DNA of 64,000 nt from the NCBI GenBank assembly GCA_030704615.1, contig CM060734.1, positions 17,980,001-18,044,000 on the forward strand. The letters run 5' to 3'. The notes below the pieces were generated by a model that did not search any database, was not told the DNA's origin, and was given only the letters and a program-made list of their open reading frames with translations. How positions within the stretch are numbered: the stretch's first letter is position 1; each line of letters opens with the position of its first letter. Source of the stretch: Takakia lepidozioides (Eukaryota; Streptophyta; Takakiopsida; Takakiales; Takakiaceae). Shown piece by piece: positions 11,806 to 22,760 of this stretch. The position numbers and the translations under genes were made by a program.

Positions 11806-12595
11806 CCGCTGGATGGAAAAAATCGGCGAAGGAATTTCCATCCAGCGGATGAAGTATGACGCAACGAGGCCATCCCTCCGCCCGAGCCGTTCTCATCTAG
11901 GAGACGCCGGATGGAAATCCTGCGCCGCATTTCCATCCTGCAGGTAATTCGGCGGCGGCCGATGGAAATCCGGCGCCGAATTTCCATTCCAGAGGTAATT
12001 CGGAGTGCGGCCGGATGAAAAAACGGCGCCGAATTTCCATCCCAGAGGTAATTCGGAGCGCGGCCGGACGGAAAAAAGGCGCCGAATTTCCATCCGCCAC
12101 GTAATTCGGAGCGCGGCCGGATGGAAAAACGGCGCCGAATTTCCATCCTGCAGGTAATTCGGAGCGCGGCCGGATGGAAATCCGGCGCCGAATTTCCATC
12201 CCAGAGGTAATTCGGAGTGCGGCCGGATGAAAAAACGGCGCCGAATTTCCATCCCAGAGGTAATTCGGAGCGCGGCCGGATGGAAAAAAGGCGCCGAATT
12301 TCCATCCGCCACGTAATTCGGAGCGCGGCCGGATGGAAAAACGGCGCCGAATTTCCATCCTGCAGGTAATTCGGAGCGCGGCCGGATGGAAATCCGGCGC
12401 CGAATTTCCATCCCAAAGGTAATTCGGAGCGCGGCCGGATGGAAAAACGGCGCCGAATTTCCATCCTGCAGGTAATTCGGAGCGCGGCCGGATGGAAATC
12501 CGGCGCCGAATTTCCATCCCAGAGGTAATTCGGAGCACGGCCGGATGGAAAAACGGCGCCGAATTTCCATCCGCCAGTTAAGTCGAAGCGCCAAA
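11806..12595. repeat. Twelve-unit 53-bp dyad-symmetric tandem array
   Basis: From 11943 to about 12578, units start every 53 bp with GTAATTCGGAGCGCGGCC, followed by a near-perfect 30-bp palindrome centred on GGCGCC and a variable 5-bp joint (cagag, gccac or tgcag). Units 2-5 and 6-9 repeat the same order of joints, giving a 212-bp higher-order period. A diverged copy lies at 11806-11850. Position between two divergent genes suggests transposase binding sites or a shared regulatory array; this is inference. Confidence 0.93.
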
Positions 12596-12689
12596 TTACC
12601 ATCCTGCAGGTAATTCTGAGCGTGGCCGCTTGTTTTTTTGGTCAAAAAAGACACAACCTTAAGTTTTAGACACAGTTTTCAAGGAATTC

Positions 12690-13530
12690 TCGACTGGTTG
12701 AGAGAAATTCCTTGCTTCTTTTCCATCCCTCGTAGTTCCTACATGGAAATTCGTTGCCGAAATTCCATCTGGCCGCGATTGCGATTAAATGCCGAATGGA
12801 AATTCGGCGCCGGTTTTCCATCCCCTCCACCCGAGTTGACTTTATTCCGGCGCCCCCTGTTGGATATTCGGTGCCGAATTTCCGTCCGGGGGTTGTAATG
12901 TGACGGCCAGGTGCCGGCCTCTCATCCCGAGCTGACTGCATCCGAACGGCCACGGATGTAAATTCGGCGCCGTTTTTCCATCCGGGGAGGTTTTTATGTC
13001 GGCCAGTTATCGGCCTGACCCCCCGACACGACTTCCTTTGGGGGGGCCCCGGATGGAAATTCGGCGCCGAATTTCTATCCGGGGGATGTTCTTTGTCGGA
13101 CAGGTGCCGGCCTCTCCGCCCGAGGCGACTTTATCCGGGCGGCCCCTGTTGGATATTCGGTGCCGAATTCCCGTCCGAGGGTTGTAATGTGACGGCCATG
13201 TGCCGGCCTCTCCCCCTGAGCCGACTGCATCCGAACGGCCCCGGATGTAAATTCGGCGCCGTTTTTCCATCCGGGGAGGTTTTTATGTCGGCCAGTTTTC
13301 GGCCTGACCCCCCGACACGACTTCCTTTGGGGGGGCCCGGATGGAAATTCAGCGCTGAATTTCCATCCGGGGGATGTTATCTGTCGGACAGGTGCCGGCC
13401 TCTCCGCCCGAGTCGACTTCATCAGGGCGGCCCCTGTTGGATATTCAGTGCCGAATTTCCATCCGGGGGTTGTAATGTGACGGCCCGGTGCCGGCTTCTC
13501 CCCTTCAGCCGACATCATCCGGGCGGCCCC
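12690..13530. repeat. Second GGCGCC-dyad array with about 288-bp higher-order period
   Basis: GTTGTAATGTGACGGCC recurs at 12892, 13181 and 13469 (steps of 289 and 288 bp). Each period holds several blocks with an ATTCGGCGCC-type dyad and CCGGCCTCTC words. The block at 13336-13371 is a perfect 36-bp palindrome with AGCGCT at its centre instead of GGCGCC. Confidence 0.9.
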
Positions 13531-13766
13531 CCACTTTCTGACTGCATACCGTTGGCAGTTATTGCGCAAAGACCAGGGGCCGCATTCCGGAGACAATGTT
13601 CATTAATACTCTGACTGTGGATTTTTGAGATAGTTGGCTCCCTGGATTTGGATGAGGCTTCGTCGCTCGGACAAATCGGCACCGCATTCCTTCCCATCGG
13701 TGCATCCCCCTTCTACCAGGGAGTTTGCCCGCACGCCATCCTGGCAGTCTTGTGTGCACATCTCCC

Positions 13767-16700
13767 ATGGCGGAAAACCCGAGCGCTACAGTGTACTGCC
13801 CTCCTCACGAGCATAGAGCTTCATTTCCGTGCAGAGGGGACATCTGCCGTGTGATGGAGAAATATCTGTGCGTTCGATACCACCTGAAACCAGGGTCGGT
13901 TTTTTTGGAGGAGGAAAGGAAGGACTCAAACGGCGTTGTTGTCGAGAGTATTGTTGTGCTCCACGATGATTTCGGCGATGGCAGGGAATGGCGAGTTCCA
14001 CCATCGGACAGCGTCATATACAGGGCGGTTGGGGACTTCATTTGCCCACCAAATGCACCTTCTATCCTGGCGCCTTCTACGAAACAATCCGCGAATCAGA
14101 GAGTGGGTACCTCAAAGAGAGAAGAAGTCCGCAACGAAGTAAATCCAGAGCCCAACCCATCAATGAAGACGAGCGAGAACCGGGTTGTTCACAACGTGTC
14201 CGACTCCGACGAGGTCATGGAAGTTCCGAGATCGTCCTGGAGATCAGGCAAGTCCTCAATGGACCTCAGTGGACGAGGGAGTCATATTCCCAGCACGAGC
14301 ACCGCAGTTCGATCCATTCTTGAAATTCTGCGAGGGCTTCACATGGATGGACACCACTCGGAGCTAGCCGGGCTGGACTACAGCAAGTTCGCAATTAAAT
14401 CGGTTACATGCCTTCCCGCAGACGTCGATGGTAATATCTTCTTTGAGTTCCCTCCTCGGACGGACTACTCGAGGGCGTCCGGAATGTTGACAGATATGGA
14501 TAGAAAACATCACGGTCATCCTTGGTGCGTCACCAAAACCACCAGCATGAAGATGCTCGATGGTGTGCGGGTGCGCTACGTTGTTTGTGCGGGCGCGTTG
14601 CGGTGTTTCTCCCCAACTTGCTTCCATTTTAAATCCAGAGGTCACAGGAACGAGACCGATTGGACAGGCACAGCTCATCAACCATTTCGAGCTCAGGAGA
14701 AGGTTTCGAACTCCACATTTAAGTGTGCACATTGCAAAGAACCACCACACTGCATGTCTGTTTGTGATGCCAAGCAGTTCTATGTGTTGCACCGTTTCCC
14801 TGACCTCACCCGAGCTTGCATACACGTTGGTTCCCATTGTCACAAATTGGCGAGGGGGAACTTGCGGGAGGCTGCCCAAGAGGCAGAGCAGCTCGTTCAG
14901 GAGGAGGTTAAGTTGAGACCGGGTGCCAAACCCAAACAGATACAGCTCCAAGCCGCCCATAAGATGGCATTGGCCAGAATTATGTCGGAAGACGGCTCCG
15001 ATAGAGTTCCTCTCGATGAGAAGGAAATGGAGGCATTGCTGGAGTCGGTGTCCCACGTCTGTTCACCGAATGTCCGAAACCACATTGTCTCATGCAAATA
15101 GAAAATTGGGCGTGGCTCGAATATGCACTCCATTCTGGAGGTGAAGCGACGATGTGGATATGACTACATTCATGGAAGTAGGTTTCCAGGACAAGGGACT
15201 GAGGCAGATCGTTGTTTCGTATTCAAAATGTCCACGTGTGGACCTGGCAGCGGCGTCGAACTGGTCGACAGGATGACGAGTGGGGACTTGTCAAATAGTT
15301 GGGTCATGTTTGACCATATCAAGCGAATTACAAATCACCAGTGGGTGACAATGGGTGCACATGTCTACGACACCCACTGCAGGATGCTAATGACAATTGC
15401 TATTTGTGAGATGAAAGGAGAGGACACACAATCGGAGATGCTTCTTTAGCAGGGAATAAACGAACAGATGGCCAAGGCGGGATTGCCCCCTCCCAATTTC
15501 CGTGGTTTCATGGCGGACAACGCACAAGCAAATTGGGCTGCCATCCGAAGGGTGTACGGGCAAGACCCCAATGTTCCCATGGAAGGCAAGGAGAGATCTT
15601 GTGGGTTCCATTTTCTGCAGAGCCTTTCGCAGTACACAACCAGGCTCGTGGCGCCAGATTTCACAGAGGAGCACCGTTCCATGTGTCTTGCGTGGAAGCG
15701 CGCTCCCACCTTGGATGATGCAGAGACACAGTTTGCATGTATACGGGCTTGGTGGACATCATCAGGTGCTGTAAGGAAATCAGACGAGGGAGCAATGGTC
15801 AGTTGGCTAGCATGGTGGCATTATCGTTTCCTCCAGTTTGGCGACTATATGCGGGAGGTGAGTTGCACGAATTCACGTCCCGTTGAATAATATTCTTGGC
15901 ATTATTTGTAACTTGCTTGTAACCTCAACATGTGCTTGTGCAGGAAATGTGTCTCGACTCCGACACCGACATGCCCACGACAAACATGGCCGAATCAGTG
16001 CATTCTTCTTGGCGTGCCTCCTCTGTGGCGCATCTGGTGGACATCCTCACTGCCACAACGGAGGACATTGTGAGGTCAATTATGCAGCAATGCAGGTACA
16101 ACGAGTTCTTGAAAGGGAAACAGTGGGGCTTGGGGCCGGACAGGCAAGAAATGCTGATGCGGACTGCCTCCAGATTGAAGAATCCTCGGAAGTGGGCAGC
16201 GGCTTTGCGAGAGGGCCTTCGGGACACGCCATTGCTTCGAAGAGGCCAACATTTGGAAGGAGATGTTCATACCCGTCCAGTAAGACGAAGACTTGACGAG
16301 GCACCTGGCGGGGAAGAGGATTCATGGCGAGTTGACAAGAATATTTGCACGCTCCCTCGTGGTCCCGTGATGTTGCCGAGGAGGTCTCGTCGAGCACCGC
16401 AAGTCCTGCACGTTCAAGATCGTCATCTCCTTTGAGCACAGGGCACGTGCTTGAGGAACATAACGAGCCATCTGTAGTAACGCAATACAACATACCCATT
16501 GTGGAGACAAGAGTGTCGGAGTCACAGTGGAGAATTGCAAGGACATTGCCGGCATTTCGAGGGAAGTGCTGCGCCATTCGGGTGGATACGAGAGCACGCT
16601 GTGGTGAGATGATTCGGAGGAACCCACACGGCGTTGTACCTGCACCTTGTTTCAGCGGCAGATTTTTGACTCCCACATTTGCTCACGCCACAACGCAGAC

Positions 16701-17361
16701 ATTTTGGTTCTGTAGGCACGACATAATGACCTGTGTATTTGACAAGCCCAAGTATGGGATTCAGGGAATGCCGGAGCCTCCGGGCGTCTGGCCTGTTGCA
16801 CCGAGTTGCAGCCTCTCTAAAAATGAGGCGGATGCTCTATTTGCAGCAGGATTTTGAATGGTGCAACGCACAAACGTCCCGACCCACGCATTTCCAGTTC
16901 CTCAGACCCAGCCATTGCAGACTGCTCGGTCCAGTAGAGACGGATTGGACAATTCTGCACATCCCACAATGCGATTCGGAAGAGTGAAGAGATGACACCC
17001 TCCCAACAAGTTGAATGAGACTCGGATTGCCAATGCTCTTGGGATGGCTTGCACTATTCAGAGCTCCGTGGACGTACCTCCACCCGGCCTTGGGCGTGTT
17101 TATCGGATGGCAACGGCCGGCTCGGCTGTGCGCGACGATGTATACACAATTACGATTGGAGTGGAGCCGACTTGCAATTGTACGGACTTCTCGTTGATGG
17201 AAGCAAAGAAGGGTTCAAAGTATTATCCGTGCAAGCATCTGTATTACATTTACCTGAAGAGGTTGAGGATGAACGTGACTATTGATGACTTTATTCATGC
17301 ACCGGCGTTGAGCGTGAACGAGCTGCACAAACTCCTCCTTAGGGATTCCAGAAATCATTGA
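13767..17361 (+). pseudogene. MULE-1 transposase (DDE fold, SWIM zinc finger), decayed
   Basis: From ATG 13767 one frame runs to an intron donor at 15857, broken only by TAG at 15099 and 15447. After an 86-bp intron (15858-15943, phase 0) it continues to about 16340, shifts frame once, and runs to TGA 17359 with TGA at 16855 and 16993. Landmarks: GFMADNAQANW (second catalytic Asp region, about 15510), CGFH (C-x2-H motif of MULE-type transposases, about 15600), TTNMAESVHSSW (likely catalytic Glu, about 15980), and a SWIM finger CNC...CKH at about 17173-17237. The first catalytic Asp is not certain. All four in-frame stops fit CAG or CGA changed by C-to-T. Without them the protein would be near 1150 residues. 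Confidence 0.75.
15858..15943 (+). other. GT-AG intron in the MULE-1 transposase gene
   Basis: Donor GAG|gtgagttg and acceptor tgtgcttgtgcag|GAAATG. Removing it joins MRE to EMCLDSDTDM in frame (phase 0). Confidence 0.75.
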
Positions 17362-18021
17362 TGGGGCAAAGGGAATCCTCCATATGGATATTTTCAATTG
17401 CATTTTCATGTATCAGATTTTTTTTTGCAGTGTAATGAAATGCACCCCAAAACTCCTGGAATGAGGCAATATTCCATTCAAACTGAGATCCAACAGAAGC
17501 AGTTGTGGGGCCATTTCTGGAAAAATGGCGCCGAATTTCTCTATTTTGGGCCGAAAACTGGCTAAGTCCGAACATGCTCGGGAACGATGTCTGGAAAAAT
17601 GGCGCCGAATTTCCAGTTACATGGCCCAGAACTGCCCAACATCTGTGCAATCCCCGGCACCATGTACCGAAATTCAGCGCTACATTTCCAAATTTTGGGC
17701 TTACACACCTGTCCTGAGGGGACCTATAGCCGCGGAATTCGGCACCATTTTTTGCCAGAGAGACCTATTACCGCGAAATACGTCGCGGTTCTTTCCGGTT
17801 ACAGACCCTATTACCGCGAAATTCAGCGCCATTTTTGCACATGTCGCTGGGAATTGGCATGAGCGGAAGACGAAATATCATGAGCACAACTCTCAAAACT
17901 ACAATTTTCCCTTCAAGGTGCCGAATAATATATTTGATTTTTCTGACACATTGCATTAAATTAATGTTTTATAATGTTTTTTATTTTCGAAATTTGTACT
18001 TCTGCTCATGAAAACCGATTG
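17362..18021. repeat. Right subterminal zone of MULE-1 with diverged GGCGCC words
   Basis: GAAAAATGGCGCCGAATTTC occurs at about 17519 and 17595, with further ATTCAGCGC and ATTCGGCACC variants to 17835. These are the same word family as the central array, so both MULE-1 flanks of the transposase gene carry them. The middle of the zone is AT-rich. Confidence 0.75.
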
Positions 18022-18069
18022 TCTTGCTACCCCGCTCATGCCGCTCATGCTCATGAAATAGCTAACCTC
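18022..18069 (-). repeat. Right end of MULE-1
   Basis: Inverted copy of the left end (GCTCATGAAATAGC) plus CATGCCGCTCATGCTCATG subterminal words, abutting the target duplication at 18070-18078. Confidence 0.85.
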
Positions 18070-18344
18070 GGCTGTACCCTTTCAAGGAGCAAAAATTGAG
18101 GAAGCAATGCTTTTTGTTGCATTTTTTTTAGTCTCATTCCGCTCTATTTGTTGTTCCACTACAGGAACCAATTGTATATTGTGCCGTGATAGTGAGGGCG
18201 GAGCTATGCCCTCGCCATTATCGTCGCCAAACTCTATAGTCACGACTATTCTCTAGGGTTCCGATATTCTTATAGCATTTAAATCTGCTAATTCATCTTC
18301 TCTTTAATGGTTCCGCTACTCTGCCAAGGCCTCTACTTTTAGCC

Positions 18345-19259
18345 ATGGTCGCCGCCATGGCTCCTTCCCCCGCTCAGCTTGCTCAGCTTGCTGTTGCGAG
18401 GGGGTCTCTGCGTTCTTCCCCACGGTCTGCCACCATGCCTTACAAGTGTATCACTATGCTCTTTTTAAGCTTTTTATTGTTGTTCTCAGAATGGTCTTTA
18501 CTTTCCAAGCCCTCTTCCAAGGAGATCGGGACCAACATCGACATCAACTAGTGCTTTGTGCGGAGCACAGCTACTCAGCTCTTTGCTTATAATGACGACA
18601 CAATTTGCGGGTGGAAGTTCTTCCACCCCCCCTCTCTGTTTCAAGATGCGACCTATGCAGCGAAGCATGTGTCTGCACCCACTCATAACCTCTACCGGCT
18701 TGCTACGACTGATGATGGTACTAAAAGCAAATACCAGAATAGGATCTATGCGGCGAAGCGCACCCAAGCATGTGCTCATCACAATTTTTGGCTCACACCG
18801 ACAATCAGCGTTCCTAAGAACAAGATTGGGATGATCTCAAAGCCTCAATCTTACAGTGGCGGCACAATGGGTACTTCTATGTGTACAACTCTCGCTACCC
18901 TCTTTTTGCTGGGTCTCCTTTGTGAGTCAGAAGAACAAAGTGTGGTACTCTTTGGAATTTCTAGGAACGACGACCCAGCTCATAGCTGGCAGTTCTTTCA
19001 CCCCTCCCCGTTGTACCAGGAAAAGATCTCCAATGATACGTGCTTACGCGCATCAGTTCGCCATTCTCACCGATTCGCACCAACCACTGAAGTCACTAGG
19101 AACAGGCTTGAGTGGCCCTCAAGACACCCATTCAATGAAGGTAACCTGGTGGCTATCTCTCTATGCAGAGTTCACACTACTCTAGGCTACCTGCATGTGC
19201 CTGGAGGATATCACGATGTTATCCGTTATCGTAAGGAGGTTTCTGCGCACTTATCTTGA
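18345..19259 (+). pseudogene. Unrecognised frame with an internal duplication and one in-frame TAG
   Basis: A single frame of 304 codons is interrupted only by TAG at 18549, which fits CAG. Near the N-terminus there is a hydrophobic stretch (CITMLFLSFLLLFSEW) that could be a membrane segment. Two related segments, beginning NDDTICGWKFFHPPSLFQ and NDDPAHSWQFFHPSPLYQ, lie about 390 bp apart and show an internal duplication. I know no family with this pattern. Chance openness is possible, but the shared residues in the duplicated blocks favour former coding. Confidence 0.3.
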
Positions 19260-20021
19260 TGTGAAACCCACGGGCCCAACCATGTTCAAGCCGCGGCTTC
19301 TCTCCGGAGCCACACATGCCTGGCATCCATGATGCCCCCCTACTTTTGGAACCATGGCGCCCTCCCTAATTTTTGCAAGACAAGTGCCCGGGGCACCCAC
19401 TACACGACGTCATACAGCCGATCTGGGAAGCTTAGTCTGAACCTTGGGCACCTTAGAGGATGCGAGAAGGGGAGCAGGGCTCCCAGCCCACTGCGCAATG
19501 GTCACGATGACACCCCCCCACACTACCTAATCGCCAGTCCGATATCTCTACCTCGACCCAGTCACAACTTCAGTAGGTGCAATTATTCCTCACCCACTCG
19601 TTTCTTATCCAAATGCTTACAAGGTACTTTGACCCCCTGCTACCATTATTTTCCGCTTCACTATCTGATGATTACTAATCTTCCTCCCCAAATCAACTCC
19701 CATACTCTTGCAATGTGCTCTCACTTCCACTATCATCTCAGAATGTCTACCAAGATGTCGCCTGTACTCCCGTGCAGCCTCACTAATCCCAACCAAAACC
19801 CACACTTACAGAGATCTCAAAGTACAGTTGCCTCTTCCAATTATTATGCCATGTTGCATTTGCCACATACTCTTCCCTGCATTACTATAAACTCTGTAAG
19901 TTCTACCTCCAGTCTTTCTGCTTTTCTCTATAACCACCCCTGGACTACTGTGGTATACTCCAGGCCCAACATGAAGCCCTATGCTCTGAAGTACATGTGC
20001 GGGATGCCGGGGAATCCTCCA
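19260..20021. other. No recognised gene
   Basis: The 256-codon plus-strand frame starting at 19329 has low-complexity composition rich in S, P, H and L and no motif. I do not regard it as a gene. Confidence 0.5.
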
Positions 20022-20070
20022 CGTGAGCCTGGCCGCGTGCACTACAACAGATTCCGGCTTTTACGTCTGC
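20022..20070 (+). repeat. Left terminal inverted repeat of element E
   Basis: CGTGAGCCTGGCCGCGTGCA, then TACAACAGATTCCGGCTTTT and ACGTCTGC. It pairs with 25723-25782. Confidence 0.75.
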
Positions 20071-20079
20071 TATTTTCCA

Positions 20080-20720
20080 GTCGTATCAGCCTTTTATGAC
20101 TGCATGACTGCCCAGTCAGATAAACCCAGTCAGTTGTGACAAATGAGTCGTAAGCGCCATAGAGTCATATCTGCCAGTCGTGGAGCTCACTGTTGACGTG
20201 GCAACGGGGACGCCTAATCATAGTCATTGATAAGACCGTAATAAATGACTGCGAATCCATGTCAGCTTCACGTGGAACGGAAGGGATATGCCACGTGTCA
20301 CGTCAAAGGAAAGGCGATAGGGTCTTCACGACTGGCATATGCGACTTCCGCGGATTAATCCCAGGACAGCACGTGGAGAATACTGGGAACGACACGTGGC
20401 ATGACAGGGTGACTTCCGCAGATTAACCCCAGGACAACATGTGGATTAGACTGGACATGACACGGGGCATGACAATATGGTGCGGGAAGGTCTTTTGTGA
20501 CTGGCATATATGACTTCGGACGTTTAATCCCAGGTCCACATGTGGAGTCAAATTATGCAGGATGGGGGTGGGGTGGTCGTTATGACTGGAACATATGACT
20601 TCCATGGTGCACTCTAGATACTGCACGTGACACGAGTATGGGCAAACACGAGGGGTGAAAGTGGCACATGGCGGAGGCTCTGTGGATGGGAGGTAGTCGT
20701 GTACATGACCGTAGTCATGG
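20080..20720. repeat. Left subterminal repeats of element E (CAGTCGT and CACGTGG words)
   Basis: Imperfect repeats of a block with GACTTCCGC.GATTAA.CCCAGGACA and ACGTGG (at about 20340, 20410 and 20510) plus several AGTCGT/GACTGG words. Related words occur at 25480-25720. CACGTGG is a G-box core, but here it is more likely part of the repeat unit. 20721-21129 shows nothing. Confidence 0.55.
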
Positions 20721-21129
20721 GCCTGACCCTAGCAGCATTAAAACATGAAAGCACCATTGAAACATGAAAGCACATTTGAAATTGGAACATCGATTCAAAT
20801 ACAACGTGACTTAATGTTCAGAGATCCGTTCCATAATCTAATCCGGTGCTGCTACAAAAATGCACAAAGTAGACTTCCAAATGCCTGAGTAGAAGATGCC
20901 CGGACTTGGTCACCCACCTTCAACTGCCATCCAGCCCGAAAATGGCAAAAGATACATGAGCAAGCTTTCAGGTAATACCATAGCAACAACAACATTGACA
21001 TATGTGAAACAAACTAACATCGCTAAGAATATGTCTAAGCACCATTACACAAACTCGATGTTGCAAAATGGAAAATTACAGGTAGAGAACCCTTACCCCA
21101 TTGTGGCAGTCAAGGACTGGAGTTTGGGA

Positions 21130-22010
21130 GTTGTCTTACTAACAGGTAGCGCGGTGGCTGCAAGCATCACACTCCACGACACCACATCTCATTCAGCCAT
21201 AGTGTTGAACACTCCCTTTGCATCCTCGATGCACCCACATTTGGCATACATGTCCACCGGGGCAGTGTTCAGAATGACATCTGGTAATTGACAGGCATAC
21301 ACCTTTTTGCCTCGATTGCCCCACCACAGAAAAGTATTCATTCCACAGCTTCTCCTCATCTCTGTTACCTGTTTTTGGATACTTTCCTGTTGTCACATTG
21401 GCAGTATCATGTCAAAGTCACTCCAAACTAGATTCAACCAGCTAACTTGCAGAATTGAACATGGAAATTTAGGGCCGATTCTGATAAGAGGGAAAAACAG
21501 GGTCTCATGTGTTGAAGAAGGTGCCTTCATTAGCAGTGCCTGATGTTATCAATTGTGCCGCTGCTGCTGCAGTTTCTAGTTGACCATCTACCCATGCAGG
21601 TTTCTTGTAGCTATCCTTCCACAGGGAATCATAGGTAATTTGGAGCTTGAAATCCGGGCCTCTTGGATGAATCTGCACCCACACTCTATCCCTGCTCCTT
21701 CCATCATGCCCACGAGAGTATTGTTCAAAATCACATCTGGTACAATTCCAGCTTTGGTGATGCAACCATGCACCTCTTTGCATGTGCTAATATTTCCAGC
21801 TTCCAGACCTTTGATCTTGATGCACTTAAGCAAGAGACAGACATACACATCTGAATCTGCTGAAATGCCTTGTTGGTTTAAAGTCTGTAGAGCCTCTGTC
21901 AGTCTGCCTGCCTCACAAAGCATCTTCACACTCTATCCCTGCTCCTTCAGCTATCCAGGCCTCTACACAAAATCATGCACACATCCTTGCTTTGCTGCTA
22001 GCAGCTGACA
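21130..22010 (-). pseudogene. PDF-PPR gene fragments inside element E
   Basis: Minus strand, pieces out of order or separated by introns. 21130-21290 encodes PPR text (DMYAKCGCIEDAKGVFNT). 21294-21365 encodes KLWNEYFS...WWGNRGKK, the first half of a PDF motif. 21588-21690 encodes IHPRGPDFKLQITYDSLW and WVDGQLETAAAAAQ, the second half. 21690-21929 encodes MKMLCEAGRLTEALQTLNQQ and KEVHGCITKAGIVPDVILNN, two PPR units. PDF motifs are known from plant OSB organellar ssDNA-binding proteins; PPR proteins bind organellar RNA. Copies of the same exons sit at 58.8-62 kb, so this is a captured or duplicated fragment. Confidence 0.7.
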
Positions 22011-22349
22011 ATGACAGCCTAGAATTGTTCCAGCAAACACCCCAACCCTACTGACTTAGAGGCTGTAGTATCCAAAGCCATGTCTGTTTCCAGAAAATTG
22101 TCTGATGAAAATGAAGTTAGGCAGAAAATTTCCCTGGACTTGTTTCCAGTCTGTGACATGGGGGAGGACATCATGGATGACCTCAAGGGTCTACCCACTC
22201 TTGGCACCAGACTGAAATTTAAACTCAGGGCAGGAATCCTACCTTTGAATAGCAAACAAAAGCAGAGAGGAAAGGGAGAGTGCAATTGCACCCAACTCAA
22301 CTAATCACACTAGTTCTTATGGTCAATTGCATCTGCTACTCTCTATAAT

Positions 22350-22760
22350 CTGACAGGCATTCACCTTTTTGCCTCGGTTGTCCCACCATTTACTGGTCAG
22401 AAGAGTATTCATCCCACAGCTTCTCCTCATATCTGTTATCTGTTTTTGGATACTTTCTGTTGTCACATTGGCAGTATCATGTCAAAGTCGCTCCAAACAA
22501 GATTCACTCAACCTGCTAACTTGCAGAATTCAACACGGAAATTTAGGGCCAATTCTGATAAGAAGGAAAAATAGGGTGAAATGTGTTGAAAAAGGTGTCT
22601 TCTTTTGCAGTGCCTGATTTTATCCATTGTGCCGCTGCTGCGGCGGCTTCCAGTTGACCATCTGTTTCTTGTAGCTATCCTCCACATGGAATCATAGGTA
22701 ATCTGGAGCTTGAAATCCGGGCCTCTTAGATGAATCTGGACCCACAATCTATCCCTGCAC
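22350..22760 (-). pseudogene. Second PDF-motif copy in element E
   Basis: First-half exon at 22353-22440 (WWDNRGKK readable, but a TAA precedes it) and second-half exon at 22645-22745 (GPDFKLQITYDS). It matches 21294-21690 in order and spacing, with extra substitutions. 22011-22349 is intron-like spacer shared with the other copies. Confidence 0.65.

Larger units (their letters stand above)
6742..18069. mobile_element. Complete Mutator-like element (MULE-1), 11.3 kb, with 9-bp target duplication
   Basis: The 9-mer GGCTGTACC occurs at 6733-6741 and 18070-18078, directly abutting inverted ends: left GGGGCTGCTATTTCATGAGC, right (reverse complement) GAGGTTAGCTATTTCATGAGC. Both subterminal zones carry repeated ATGAGCGGC words. 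A 9-bp duplication is the hallmark of the Mutator superfamily. Inside are a decayed SWIM-type transposase gene (plus strand) and a decayed multi-exon gene with methyltransferase and ParB-like motifs (minus strand). They diverge from a dyad-repeat array at 11806-13530. Both genes are broken, so the copy is probably non-autonomous now. Confidence 0.85.

Noticed and set aside
11943-12578. CRISPR-like regular palindromic array
   Set aside because: Units are contiguous 53-bp tandem repeats without unique spacers, inside a plant-type MULE.
11793-12654. Three overlapping minus-strand frames of 213-269 codons in the 53-bp array
   Set aside because: 53 bp is not a multiple of three, so each unit is read in three frames and all stay open because the repeat lacks stops. 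The proteins are by-products of the array.
19329-20099. 256-codon plus-strand frame
   Set aside because: Composition is low-complexity, with no motif and no clear coding bias. It runs into the element E border.
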